A DNA stretch of 64,000 nt from Bromus sterilis (Eukaryota; Streptophyta; Magnoliopsida; Poales; Poaceae), in contig OX465598.1 of the NCBI GenBank assembly GCA_950022295.1, positions 113,071,001-113,135,000 on the forward strand. The letters are read 5' to 3'. The translations under genes and the position numbers were made by a program. This document shows, piece by piece, positions 23,303 to 36,700 of this stretch. Within the stretch, counting starts at the first letter, position 1, and each line of letters opens with the position of its first letter. The notes beneath the pieces were generated by a model. That model did no database searches. It was given only the letters and a program-made list of their open reading frames with translations, and was not told the origin of the DNA.

Positions 23303-26189
23303 GTCTCCCACTTGCACTAGAGTACAAATAATCTAGTTGCATTTTCTATGGATCATAACTCCATATCATCTATATGGTTACTGGGCATGCTTGCCTGTGG
23401 AAAAGGTTGTATCAACGGTCTGCGTACCATTCAGATCCGTATGTCTTTTGCAAATCATTAATGTCACCTAGTTGGACATTCCTTCATTATCCATTATAAT
23501 GATGAGGTATATATATGTGGCGGTAGAGTGAGACTTCGTTTATTATGTTTCAGCAATGACATCCGGTGGGTCACGCGGATTTTCCCATAGTCATGCACAC
23601 AGAAACTCACTCGGTCAGAAGTCGAACTTCTCAAGCCAGAATATAACTCTTGCCACTTCTAAAGTAGCCACATCAATGTAGACTTATTCCTTAGTGCATT
23701 GTATGCAACTTTCATGTCTAACCATGTTTCTTTCAACTTAGGAATTCATTAGTATGATATCTCAATTTTCTAGGTTAGTTTCAGAATTTGAACCAGCATA
23801 ACATTTATGGTCAAGTCCACTATCCTTTACAATTTTGAGATGTATCCTCAGTTCTCTCCAGATATTAAAGGATAAATTTAACTCTTTGTTCAATGATTTA
23901 CTCATAAATCATATCACAACATATTCTTACTACTAAGAACTTGGGTCACATTACGTCGAGTACATAACTCTGATTTTATATGAAAGAACCTATGACAAAG
24001 GCATAGAGGATCCAACACATCCATTTCTTTCATTTAATTAACCATTGTTCTTGTACTGAGATTAACTCGATACTTCTCTTGGATATACAAGTAAGAACTA
24101 CTTCTTGACTTGTCCCATTCTGAACTCCCTCGGAATCTTATCCAGGAAAGTATTTCGACTCAATGCTTATCAAACACATTGATCTATCTTAATAGATTTC
24201 AGTGTTTAATACTTATTCATCTTCGTTTATGAAAGATTCAAATAATCATTAATACCAGCTACACCATTCACAATATGTTATCCATATATGAGAATGTTGT
24301 CATGTTCCCACTCAAATATGCCATGCACATATTAAGTTCAGGATAACACTCATATAGCTCCCACTCAAATATGTTAGTCACGTATAAGATATGGATAACA
24401 TCCACATGGCTCCCAGTTAGATATGTCAAACACATATCAAGTTCAGGATACTAACCACATGGCTCCTACTCAAACATGTCGGTTACATATAAGGATAGGA
24501 TAATACTCCCATAGATCCCACTCAAAATATGTCGTCTACATATTAAGTTTCAGGAAACTATTCGGCTCCCACTCAGTTTCATGCAAATGCATGTTTCCTC
24601 GATATTCTGGCTAAGTCCAAAATCATTTGATCATTCATCAAATCGAGAATTCCTGTCACGAGACACCAGCATCCATATGTTTTCAAAAACCTTCTTGTTG
24701 TACCAATTACAACACTTCTTCAAATGCAGGATTTTAGGAAGTCACGGTATTGATAACCATTTGGATCAATCGTAGTGAATATCCCATTGACTCAAGCATT
24801 GCTACATATTTTAGTCAACCTATTGAATTTGTCAGAAATAATCTTTGTGACAAATCAATCTTGATGTCTTCTTTGATGTTCACATTTATTCCTTATAACG
24901 CTGAAGTTATTGAGAATATCAAGTAACTTGTTTACTCGATACGATTCAAGTAATCTTAAATGTAACTCAATATAGGATTTCATGACTCATAGTCATATCT
25001 CGTACTTAGGTCCACCATCGCTTCTTCGTATTTCGTAGGTATGTCCTTTTCCATTAACTCGACATGTGAATCATGAATATCATTTTGCACAAGGGGAAAA
25101 TATGTATTCTTGAATCCTACTTTGCTCACTAAAAGTTTCCATCGAAACATCATGATCTTTATCATTAGTTTCTCCTCTAATTGTAGAATTTTTCTTCTGG
25201 AACATATTCCTTTGCGCTACTCTGACATTTGGAGGCAAGGTCAATTACCTTGGTTGAACTGTCACTTTCTTCCATTACCACATTTATCAAGAAAAATTCT
25301 TGATAAACAACAAAATCAGCAATACAAGTTTTTCTCCTTTGGTTCTAGTTATGGAAGATGTATCCATAGTTGACTAAGGATACACTACAAAGATGATTTA
25401 TCATATAAATCAGGCTTCCTAGAAACCACAACACACCATGACATATATAGTCTTGGTTTCCACGGACTCAGATGGTTCCCTATGCCGAAGTGAGTGTTTG
25501 CATATTAAATTAATAACTCTAAACAATAATAACGTAACTCGGTAAGAGATAACTTAGACCATACACTATTCAATAGAGTATCATTACAATGTTCAGGCAC
25601 ATCAACAATATTGAAGTTTCTCAAGACATTCCAATTTGTGAAACAACTTTCACAAGTCTGTATGCCCAAGACTAACTCAAAACATTTGTCACTTTGCTCA
25701 AATCGTAGAGACTTGTCTTTCTTGTTAATTTAATATCCATCTTCACTCTGAAATCCCTTTTGATCATATCAAATCATTTCAGACTCATGTTTCATTAGTG
25801 AATACACATATTCATCTAAGTCCACATATGAAGTTCACGAAATAATGAAATTCACTACATGCTGATATACAATACATCACAATGTATGATATTCAACAAT
25901 CAGTACACACTCTGTTTTACCAGAACGCGAGGTTTTAGTCATCTCACCTAAAGAGGCATGGTTTGCATGTGTCAAGAGGTCAAGTATCCCAAGACTTCAT
26001 CAAACCATTCATAACTTAAACTGTAGTGTCATTATTAAGTTTAGATAATTTCTTGGCATTAGAATATTTCTTATAAATGATCAAACTACTATCATCAATA
26101 TAAGAATAACTCATCCATAATCGTAATGTGACCATAAAAGATATCATTCATAAAAGGAGAACAACTGGCTTGTTTCTCACTAATATGAA
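23303..26189 (-). other. Copia-like internal region, right of the truncated LTR
   Basis: AT-rich, with no reading frame above about 90 codons and no recognisable domain. It contains a short tandem array at 24306-24575. The purine tract next to the LTR is the only functional signal seen. Confidence 0.6.
24306..24575 (-). repeat. Tandem array, about five units of 53-58 bases
   Basis: Plus-strand units start CTCCCACTCAAATATG and contain CACATATTAAGTTCAGGATA and CACATGG. The unit boundary CTCCCACTCA recurs with substitutions. It lies inside the internal region of the copia-like element. Confidence 0.75.
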
Positions 26190-26194
26190 TAATT
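26190..26194. repeat. Target-site duplication TAATT (left of solo LTR)
   Basis: TAATT flanks the solo LTR here and at 28147-28151. Confidence 0.85.
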
Positions 26195-28146
26195 TTTTGG
26201 ATATATGCCCTAGAGGCAATAATAAAGTGTGTTATTATTTATATATTCATATTCATAATTAATGTTTATATTTCTGTGCTATAATTGCAATGATCCTGAC
26301 TGTGAGATTCAGAAGAAAACTCATATGCATGTGTGGAAATGTAAACACAAGAGTTCCTGGTTTTTCCTCTAAGACCAGCCCATGTGCTTATTGATGATTA
26401 TACTTTCTTAATCATGGACATTGTTCTTGTAACAAGGATGTCAATAGCAATGAGAGCATATTGTTAGCAGAACAATGATGTTGAACCGACCCCAGTGTTA
26501 AATGATATACTTAGAGAACTCATCGTAAAACAAACGTTATAAGTCATATCATAAAATGTTATTATATACATAGTTCCTTAGACCATGAGAATGTCAAGTC
26601 ACTTCACACAAGAAGATGTGCTTTGGTTCTTAGATGAATCTTCCCGTAAATGGGAAGTAGTAAAATAAGTTCTGGGTACATTGGACAGTGTGTCTAGTAA
26701 CAGTGATAGTTCGAGAATGGGATTTGCTCCTTCACGATGAAGAGATATAGACTCAGGGCCCACTCGGTATAACGGTATCTATTCTCGTATGGCCAGACAC
26801 TTTGTGATTCGATCACGGAGATACCGGTATACGTAACGAGGAATGAAGACAAACGAGCAATGAGGATAACTAATGGCTTGTGATCAAAAGGTTGTTTCAC
26901 ATGGGTGCCAAAACTTCTCTCCTCTAACTTTGTCATATATCGCGAAGCAAAAGGAATAGTATACGATAAACATAAAGGTTCACTCGAAGTCTTTTCGTGT
27001 ATGTGTGGGAGTCAACATGGGTGTCCATGGCTCCGCTGTTGATTATTGACTGTTGACAATAGGCTGTTGTCCTACGTCCGGAAGACATTCCGAGTCATGT
27101 CCACATAATACCGAACCTATTGGGTCACACACTTAACGAGTAGTAATCTGTTAGAGAACTAGGAGATGAAAAGAGAAAGGCACCGGAATTGTTTCGAGTG
27201 GATACAGAAGTGTTTTGGGTAACAATAGAAATGTTCTAGGTAGTACCGAATGATCACGGATGATTCCGGAAACATTAAAGAATGGTCCTGAATGGTCATA
27301 AAACATTTGGTGTTAGGTGTTGAAAGATTGCGGAACATTGGGATAATTGTTCCGGGACTTCCAGAAATGTTTCGGGAGGTTCCGGAAGGTTCCCGGGAGC
27401 TTATGGAAGTATCCGGAGGGTTATGGAACTCTCCAAGACGCGGAAACCGAGGCTGGACCAAGTAGGAAGGTCCACAAGCCGTAGGTCGGTGGGAAATAGA
27501 CTTTCCTTGGGGGCCAGGGCAAAACGCCAGGGTCCCTGGCATTTCCCCCTAGACGCCGTAGTCCGCGGCGTTTCGTACTGGAATCCGTGTTGGACTCCTC
27601 CTGGTGGCCAAAACCGACTTTGGGGAGGACCCTCGCCCAAGTTACGACCCCAGGCTTCCACCTATATATACAGGAGCAGGGGCAACCCCAAAACTACACC
27701 AGAAAAGCCCCAAGGTTGCCCTAGCTAATCCACGCGCCTCTAAATCTCTATTCGGGCTAGATCGTTCTAGTCCGGACACCGCTAGGCTGTTCTTCCTCTA
27801 GTTTCTCTCGGTGGCGTTCTTCTCTGGACGGCGGAGCGCTGCTGGATTGCTACATCTGGACGTGTGGATACCGGTAGAGGGATCATACCTTTGATCCTTC
27901 TTCGAGGAGCTTCTTCTTCTTCTCGGAGATCTGTTCGTGAGACTTGTTCGTGGGATAGATCGAGGGACTGTTCGTGGGAGATCTACTTCGACTACTTCCA
28001 CTACGTCCTCGAACTTCACCAACTCTTCTTCCGCTGCAATTGTTGGTGAGCATTGTCCTAAACCTTGTATGCAATCTATCATGGATGATCTTGGGTTCTT
28101 AACTCGTAGGCACGAATTTTTTTGTTTTCTACTACGTTCCCCAACA
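26195..28146 (+). mobile_element. Solo copia-type LTR
   Basis: 1,952 bases with TATGCCCTAGAGGCAATAAT near the start and CTACGTTCCCCAACA at the end, typical of a Triticeae BARE/Maximus-group LTR. The expected opening TGTTGG has decayed to TTTTGG. A TATATATA promoter box lies at 27663 and a GC-rich leader follows. The perfect five-base duplication TAATT and the absence of internal DNA show a solo LTR left by LTR-LTR recombination. Confidence 0.85.
27663..27670 (+). promoter_or_regulatory. TATA box of the solo copia LTR
   Basis: TATATATA followed by CAGGAGCAGGGGCAACCCC and a leader with a Ser/Arg-rich frame, the usual transcription start layout of this LTR group. Confidence 0.55.
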
Positions 28147-28151
28147 TAATT

Positions 28152-30014
28152 GTCTTCGCAGGATGCAAGACACACTAATAAAGTTAATATTCAAACGATC
28201 ATAAATTTATTCATATATTAATCAATTGATAGATGTAGAGGGAGAGTGTTGTCGACCATCAACTATCTTGATTATCGTCAGCACACATTGTCACCTCATC
28301 CCTTCCAAGCCACTCTCAAGTAGTATGTTCAAGCATCAAATACTTAATCAACCGCAATTAGTGTTTTGTGGAGAAAGACATTTATAACTCGTATATAAAA
28401 TATACTTTCTCCGTCAATGACTATTCCTGCATTGGTTCTACTCTTAAAGTTCTTAACTTTAACCATGACCTCACGACAGGTGAACAATTCTCCTTCATGA
28501 CATAGTCTAGACATGGTCTTTGTAGCTGGAAGGAAGCGGATGCAACTCCCCAACTATCGCAAAGTAACCAGCCATTTAGTAGTCCAAGTTATGCACAAGG
28601 TGTTCATGTATCTTATACAGTTTCCAAGTGGCTTTCTCAGCAGGTTGTTCCTTCCACCATGGTTGGAAGAAACCCCGTCCATATACTCATATTCCGTTAC
28701 TCTGATTTGTGACTTAGTGCTTTCAAGTTCACCTAGCACGTCATACGTGTTGGTTAACATGCATTCACAATTCAAATTCCATAGCAGTTCTTGTATGGTG
28801 TATTGGAAAGTATGGTGTATTGGAAAGTCATTCATAAGTGACCGTGAGTACGATACTCATCATCATCTTACTTGATTACGGAGTTATCAGGTGTATCTCC
28901 TAGCAGTTCTTGTATTATGTTTAGCAAGTCATTACCAATGAGTATATCTCTAACGGTGTTGGTACACGTAAATGAAGTAAGACCCATCTACCTTAAGTTC
29001 TTCATAACGCTAAAGATCCATAGTTATAAACATTTTGGGTATGACATTATCTACAATGTCATTTGCTAAGACATGAAGATTAACTTCATAATATGTGGAG
29101 TTCAATTTTAATCAATTCCAAAACTCCCACTTAGTACAACATCCCTCAATTTACTAAGTGATTACATGATCCAGATTCACTGTCCGCCCTTTAATATCAC
29201 ACGGCCGACGGATCAGTTTCAAAGGTAGACAACTACTTGTGCGATCACATCATTTATGTAACTCATGCTCGATCTTTTGATCTCTAGTATTCCGAGGCCA
29301 TATCTGCATATGCTAGGCTCGCCAAATTGACCTCGGTGTGATATGCTTCTCAGCAAGGCCATATCTGCATATTCTAGGCTTGCCAAACCAAACCACATGC
29401 GAACTCTGTTTAATATGTGTGACACCCGATATGTACGGAATGTCGGCCATATGGGAGAACCTTCCAGGTGGTGCACACTTTGGTAGAATACTTGTGTTTG
29501 GTATTTAAGAGGGATTATCCTATTGTGCTACAATCGTTATATCTAGCATATTAGCAAAACAGGATATTAAACAATAAATCATACATGCTATGATTACCCC
29601 CGACATGCAAAATAAAGTTGAAAACATTTTTCTACTTTATCTTTTGCAAGTTTTACGTGGCTGCTAGGGTTTTCGAAAAAAGAACCGTTTCTATCCTACG
29701 AAAACAAGCCACAACACCAATCCCGGAATTGTCTCTATTACACCCCTGTCGGGGACCTCCGTTGCAAACGTCTTCGCAAAGCTAATGTTAGAGAGACATA
29801 CACCCCCAACCACTTATATGGTACAAGCCGTATGTCAAGCGTGGAACCAGTCTCGCGTAATCGTGTAAGGTCGGTCGGGTCCGGTTCATGAGGACATTGC
29901 CGCAATGCTAAACGAGTACACATGAGAGGGTAACAATTGGAGAATTGATGCCCACATACTAGATGTTCTCTATTCGTACAATACATGTACGCATAGCCTT
30001 GCTCATGATACCAC
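28152..30014 (-). other. Copia-like internal region, 5' part in element order
   Basis: Continues the internal region beyond the solo LTR. It contains a tandem duplication of TGGTGTATTGGAAAGT at 28796-28829 and a direct repeat of GGCCATATCTGCATAT at 29293 and 29357. No protein domain is seen. The primer site is at 30001-30013. Confidence 0.6.
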
Positions 30015-30179
30015 TGTTGGGGAACGGGGCAGAAAACACAAAATTTTCTTAACCTACGACTCCCAAACCCAAGACCTATGCTATGGCGATGTAAGTAACG
30101 GATAAAAATAGGTCACATACCAGTATGTAGTCCATTAAGCGGGAAACGTTCCCGCGTGAACGTGGTTGGTGTAGTCGTA
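30015..30179 (-). repeat. 5' LTR end (partial) of the copia-like element
   Basis: The minus strand ends CGTTCCCCAACA next to the primer site. It is cut at 30180 by LARD-C. The missing part should lie beyond the right end of LARD-C, outside the window. Confidence 0.72.
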
Positions 30180-32445
30180 TGTAACATCCCGATGCTCAGA
30201 ATGTTTGAAAAAAAAGTTTTCCAAAAAGTAGAGCTAGAAAATTTCATTTATTTTATTCGGTTAATAAAATCTTAAAATAATTTTTTATAATTTGGAGGAT
30301 TAAATTTGAACTAATTTCAACTTAAACTAAAATTTGAGTTTTATTGTTCTCTTTTCATTGAATTTTTTTTTGTCTTTGGCATATTAAATTATGTGCGTTT
30401 GTATTTTGCAAATTCATTTGGTTTTTATTGGATATTCTTATTTAGGATTCTTCATTTTAGAAAAAATTATAATTAATATCCTTTCTAAAAATTTAACCAA
30501 AATTTCGTAGCAAGACATTTCTTTCTCTCCTCCCAAACCGTTCAGCTTAGCTCAATCTATTTTATTTTCGCTGCTTCTCTCTATTTTATTTCATAAATGG
30601 GCTCTTAGCGCATTTCCCTCACATTAGTGCACGAGAGAAACGACCCACGCGGGCAGCCAAGGAGTCGGTCTTCTTCCACCTCCAGCACCATGTACATACA
30701 TGTTACAGAAACATACATGGCCATCGTTGTACCTCTTCTTCTCCATCTAGCCTTTAACTCATTTACGGTTTCCACTTTCTATTAACACGAAAGTTATTCC
30801 TTCTTCAATGAAAAACCGATTCAGGCAATTTACTTTGCGTATTATTGCCTTAATCTCGCAGTTGAAACTGGTGCACCGAATGCCAATGGATGGCATTGAA
30901 CTCCCAATCTCCCTCCACAAGCTATAGAAGGAGGATATGAGATAAGTCTCGCGTGTCTCTCCTTTCTATCTTCCACTTTTGTTCTTATACTTTCTCCAGA
31001 GAAGTCTTGTGTTGTTCGTTCCCTTGAGTCAAAGCTATGCGTACAATTTTTTGTTCATCGAGTTCATCGCATCGATTCGTCGTACTCGGTGAGCCTCTGT
31101 CTGATTCCATTTGCAAACCTTCTAAACATCACTCGTAGTATCTCCTAGATATCATGTTACACGCTATCTCCGTAGTTGATCGTGTAGTTACAATTGTCGC
31201 ATGAACCGAATATTTTTCAATGGCATCGTCATGTTCCTTTGTTTTTGTTCATCGGTTGATTTTGTGCCCAATAGATGAAAAAGTTGTTATTATTATATGA
31301 ATCCCGTTTGACCCTAAATGCTAGTTTTATGTACCAAGATGTTGTATATATTTTTATATAGTCGTTTGCCTTAGATCGAGTATTATTATTTTTGTGTTTG
31401 ATGAAGTTTTGTAAAATATGTTATTTATCACATGTTCATGACATGTTTAGAGGTTGCCCCTAAATATTTTATAATGTTAGGAGCATGCTAATCATCTTAT
31501 TTTTGTATGAGATTCTCATGTGTTTTATTAGATTTATTTGTAGGACTGCTTAAGTCATCAAATATGGTCTTGCATATTGATTCTTCATGATATTTGTTTT
31601 GATGCGTAGGTAGTCCTATTGATATGCCTCTGTACAAATCTTTGTGAATTATTACCGTGTGTAGTAGTTGAACGATGAGCTTTGTGTTAGTATATTATTT
31701 TTCACATGTTCGTGATATGCTAGAAGTCACTCTTAATTATTTTATTTCTAGGCGGACGATGTGATTTATTAAATTATTATAAGAAGTTTTTTTATTTGTT
31801 GATTATGATTTTATATGTTGTGTCGTGTTGTTATCTTGTTAATAAATCACATAGTCCATTGTTGTGTATGTGTACCAAAGAATATTGTTAAATGCTTGAA
31901 ATGTTTATTATTCTTTAGAATTGTTCTAGACATTTCTTTATTTTTGAATAATTAAATTTATATTGTTTAACATGGCGATATCTTAAATATTTTGTACATA
32001 TTCATATTCGTCTCGCATATTTGTTTTTGGTTTGAAATCATTGACAGGTCTATAATATAGGTTTATATATTTTTAATACATGTTGTTGCATAATTTCTTT
32101 ATGCTAGATTCCAAAGGTTAAATGAAATGCTATGTTACTTTAAAATAACTCCATTATAGTTTCCTTTTGCATAAGACATTATTGTGTAGTTGTTCTTCTA
32201 GTTTTGTAGATGTCACCATCCTAGATTACATGGTTGGTTGATTTATATCGTGGTTCATATTTGTATTGCTATTAGAGTTTATTCTTGTGGCACATAATTT
32301 AGTTTATTATACCTTTGCAATTTTTATGTGACTTTATTTGCTTTAGTTCATTACTATGTCATGTTAGTACTTACTCAAACTAGAATGCATATTTTGGTTA
32401 TATGACTACCATGTGTTATATCGTTTCTATTTCGAATTATAAGTA
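30180..32445 (+). repeat. 5' LTR of LARD-C, left part
   Basis: AT-rich, without a protein frame. It contains degenerate internal repeats: a CACATGTTCATGACATG block near 31430 and a related CACATGTTCGTGATATG block near 31707. It is interrupted by LARD-B after AAGTA. Confidence 0.85.
32441..32445. repeat. Target-site duplication AAGTA (left, LARD-B)
   Basis: AAGTA occurs here and at 47072-47076, immediately flanking LARD-B. Confidence 0.92.
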
Positions 32446-33728
32446 TGTAACACCCTCACTGTCATGAACAGTAATCACTTTGCTAATCAAGGATTACTGT
32501 TGCTAATCACTTTTGATAATCACTGTTATTCAAACTGGCCTTGATCAAACTTTGCCACTTGTTCTTTCTCTATCCATGATGGTTGGCATTGAAGCAATGT
32601 GGCCATGCCTTGCCCATTATGGATCAAAACAAATCCAAGCCCCTTTGCATTTGAAAACAAAACTTAGCTCAAATGCCTTTTGGTTGGATATTAAAAACAT
32701 TGTGCAAAATAAAAATTTGTCCAAAAATTGTGCAACCAATTTTGTTAAATAACTAAAAATCAGTGGTCCATGTTAAACTAACTTTGGGCATTTATTACTT
32801 TGATTAAAATAATAAACAATTCAAACGATAGCTCAATCGGTCCAATTTTATAAGTTATTATTTAAATAAAATACTAAATGGATTTATAAAAATACCAAAC
32901 TTTTTGTGGCATCTTTATATTGGGTATCAATAATATTAGAGTTGGTCAGCTATTTTACAAAAATCTTTTAAAGGCTAAATAAAATAGAATCAGCAGAGAA
33001 AAATTTAAACGAAGCCTAAATGGGAAATTCCTATATAGCGCCTATGGGCAACAGGCCCGTACCCCCAGCCCACCTACCCCCACCCCTGTTCCCGTTCCCC
33101 CACCTTGCTACAGGAGTGCACGACCGAGGAGGCCATGGCGACCGAACCCGGTGCCCCGACCGGACCTGGCCACGTCCCCGAGCCGCTACAGTGCCGACGT
33201 TGAGGGGATAAGGCCTCGACCCCCCTCCAACCCTAGAACCCCCGCCAGATCTCGCCCACGCTTTCCCCCTCCTCCTGTTCGTCGCTCTCGTCGCCGCCCG
33301 AGCCGCCATGGCTGCGGAATCGTGAGCTCGCGCGGCCACCGCGCCTCCCAGCCCTTGCCGCCATGTCCGGACGCCTCCGCGGTCTCTCCCTCGCCTCCCT
33401 GTGCTGGTCGTCGTCGCCAGAGGCCTCCACAGCCGGCCAATCGCCGCTGCTACCTCCGCCACGGCCGCCGCGGCCATCCCCGCGATTCGTCGACTCCGGT
33501 CGACCCCGGCCCCGTACGAGCGCGCCACCGTCTCCCCCGTTGTGAGCCGCATCCGTTCCCCCCCTTCCCCCTCTCGTTTGGTCGCCGTAGCCCCTCCCTC
33601 GTCGACGCCGTGGCCGCCGTCCGCCACTGCCCGCCCCTGCGCACCCACCCCGCACGCGCGCGTGCCTGCCCGCCGCCGCGCAACCCCCTCCCCCCCTTGG
33701 GCTGCCCCCGCACCGCTACCTCGACCTC
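32446..33728 (+). repeat. 5' LTR of LARD-B, left part
   Basis: AT-rich start to about 33050, then a GC-rich block. Frames up to 205 codons occur on both strands of the GC block, rich in Pro and Arg or Gly and Arg. I do not call them genes. Interrupted after ACCTC by solo LTR D. Confidence 0.85.
33724..33728. repeat. Target-site duplication ACCTC (left, solo LTR D)
   Basis: ACCTC occurs here and at 37958-37962. Removing D restores the sequence seen uninterrupted in the LARD-B 3' LTR near 43980. Confidence 0.92.
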
Positions 33729-36700
33729 TGTAACACCCTCAGTTTCTGTAACAGTAATCATCATCACTGTTGACCATCACTGTGGACTAATCACTGTTGC
33801 TAATCACTATGCAAACCTTGCCATGATCCACTTTGCTTTTGATCATATTCAAAAATGCCTTTTGGTTGCTATGAAAAATATGTTGCAATTAAACTTTGTC
33901 CTAAAATCATGGGACCACTTTTATAAAATCACTAATAATCATTGGGTCATGCCCATGTGGTTATGGTATTTTATTAAGCCCCTGAAAATTCCAAACAACT
34001 CAAACAGTAGCAAAAACAGAGGCATTTGATACCTTTTAAATAAAACAACAATACTAGAGAATTTATATATGCCCCAAACTTTTTGTAGCACTGATGTGGG
34101 GTATAACAATAATTATGGAGCCTAGTAAATATTTTACAGAAAAGAAATAGAACAAACAACAAAACAAAACAAAACAAAAAGGCTATCCCTCGCCCTAGGC
34201 GAGGCCCACCTCGGCCCAACTCCCCCAGCCCGTGTACCTCCTTCCACCTGCCCCCGTCACGTCGACCACCTGCTCGACGCCGTGGCACCGGCGTGGCCAT
34301 GGGCGCCGCTGGAGCCCGCACTCACTCACCTGCTCCCCCCTTTAGCACCAGTCGACGATAAGGCCCCCTGCGCCCCCTGGACACCGCCTCGCCACTTTTT
34401 CCCCCTTGTCTTCGTCTTCTTCGTTGCAACCGAGACCGCCATGTCCGCGGGCTCATGAGCTCGCGCGGCCACTGCGCTGCCCAAGCCCCACCGCATTGTC
34501 CTGGAGCCTCCTCGGCGTCGTATTCGTCTCCTCACCGGAGGAATCGAGCCGAGACGCCTCGAAGCCTCCGCAATCTTCGTCGTCATCCTCCTCGGGCCGC
34601 CGAGATCGTTGTCGAATTCCGCCACGTCCACGCCTCCTCCGAGCACGCCGTCTCCTGCGTTGGGTTCGTGGCGAGCCTCTCTTGTTTTCCCCGTGTTCCT
34701 GTGGTTGCCCGATAAGCCCTAGCTGCGTTCCCCCTTCTTTCTTGCTCCGACCGCCGCCGTGGGTGTCCATGGTCGTGAGCACCGGGCCGCCCGGCTCACA
34801 CAAACCGCACCTACGCACCTGCCTTGGACCGTAGGGTCGATTCCCTGTATGCGCTCGTTCGTTTTCCTCCCGGGGCGTCGTGTGCCATCGAAGCCGTGTC
34901 ACGGCCGCCGCTGGCACTCGCCGTTTCCCCTGTCCCCGGCCACCCCCAAGGCCCCCGTGGCCTCCACTGGATGCGGCGTGTCGCGTGGGACCTGTAGTAC
35001 CGAACGGCTCGCAAAATGGCCGCCGGAGCTGGCCGGCAGCCTCACCGCCGTGCTCGGTGTCGCCGCCGGCGTGCGCGCCCTGTGGCCAGTGCCACTGGCA
35101 TATGGGCCCAGGGCCCTGCTAATCTTGATTAGGCCTAACCCCCCTGTTAGATTAAATAAAATGTTAGTTAATAACTGTTAGACTGACAGCTGGGCCCCAC
35201 TGTCAGATTAGTAATTAAAATGAGTTTAGATAAATTGAGTCACTGACATGTGGGTCCAGAGGCTATTTCTGATTTAATAAAATGTTTTGTAAATAAACAG
35301 AGGCTGACATGTGGGTCCCACATGTCAGGCACTGTTTTGGATAATGTTTTGGATAATGTTCTGGATAATTTTGAATAAATAATAAAAGAAATTCAGAAAA
35401 TCATTTAAATGATTTAAAACTTTGAAATTCAATAACTTTTAAACCGTAACTCGGATTCGAAAACTTTATACATGAAAATTGATCAGAAAAATATAAATAA
35501 TACGAATACGCTATCAGTATGCCTATCACACCCCTCTAACACAACAAACATCGAACCATCCCCCTCCGGACCGACTGTCCGATAAATTGTCCGGTACTGT
35601 TAGGGTGCCCGGATGAATTTATTCCGAACACGAATGTTTCTCGGAATAGATCAACTAGCACGGATACACCCCCCCTTATGTTTTTCCGGTACCCACGACA
35701 CCTCCGGCTTGATCCTTCCCCCTCCGGACACCCCTGTCCGGTAATCATTCGGAGCCGGTAGTTCATCCTCAGATGAATTTCCGTTCCGAGCAATGTGCAT
35801 TGCACTGCGTTAGAACCCCGTTAACATTTCATCTGTCATGTCATGCTATTGTTTGTATGTTATTGTTGTGTATTTACTTTTTCTTCCTCCCCTTAATCTT
35901 CGGTAGACCCCACTGCTGCCGTCGACTACACCGCTGCTGAGTACGACTACTTCGTCGGCGACCCTACTACTACCGTCGATCTTCCAGGCAAGCAGAGCCA
36001 TTCTCTTCCCCAGATATCGCCTATCTTTCCGTACATTTCTCGCACTAGGCATTGTTACTGCTGCTGCTACGTTTGCAATCCTATTCAATTGCATAACCTG
36101 TCATTGTCACCCCTTGATGTGCCTTCCTTTATCCTATGCTGCCCATTATTATTATTATGCATTATTCAGCAGTGATCCCTGCGCATTGTTACCTAGGATT
36201 AGATAAAGGGCCGTGATCACTCAGGGGAGTGAACGCGGATACAAGTATTATAACTGCATAGGTACGGTACCAAGCAGACACCGCCAAAGGCCCCTATCTA
36301 GATTAGGCCTAGTCACCTCAAGTGTGAGCTATCAAGGAGTAATCCTTGTACTCCACTCGAGGCTGACTTTGTCTTACCGCCATAGGGTCCTGAAAAACGG
36401 TTGTCCTTCAGGTAAGAAGTCGGGCGACCCAACGGTGCCCGCGAGAGGTATTGCGACGGGACGACAGGGAGGGTACGACCAGTGTACCGGTGTGCTTGGC
36501 CCCTGATCGTTGGCCGCGAGAGTTACCAAAATACGAAAGTCGACCTCCTCCAAGAGCACATGCGAGACAAGGTAAGGAGACGGTTCACCTGTTGGTAACC
36601 GCAATGACCTGGTGGGACGACAGGGCAGGCACCGATGTACTGGTGGTCCTGGCGGCTGTCGTTGTCCGCGGGTCGGTTAAGTCGAGGCAACGATAACGGT

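Larger units (their letters stand above)
22124..30179 (-). mobile_element. Minus-strand copia-like element without gag-pol, cut by a solo LTR and by LARD-C
   Basis: A 3' LTR (truncated; 22124-23302) opens TGTTGGGAATGTGCCC on the minus strand and is preceded in element order by the polypurine tract GTGCAAGTGGGAGAC. The internal region runs 23303-30014. A primer site, TGGTATCATGAGC on the minus strand, sits at 30001-30013. The 5' LTR end (30015-30179, ending CGTTCCCCAACA on the minus strand) is cut by LARD-C. The LTR ends are of the BARE/Angela/Maximus kind. Net of the solo LTR, the internal region is about 4.75 kb, near autonomous length, yet I see no copia gag, protease, integrase or polymerase motif on the minus strand, so it looks non-autonomous or highly decayed. 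Confidence 0.72.

Noticed and set aside
27798..28175. 125-codon minus-strand frame in the solo copia LTR
   Set aside because: It is antisense to the LTR leader, which is known in this LTR type to be Ser/Arg-rich in translation. No domain.
33031..33655. Open frames of 140-205 codons on both strands in the LARD-B GC-rich block, and the same near 43240-43870
   Set aside because: They overlap on opposite strands, are low-complexity (Pro, Arg, Gly, Ala), carry no domain and lie in LTR DNA. High GC removes stop codons by chance.
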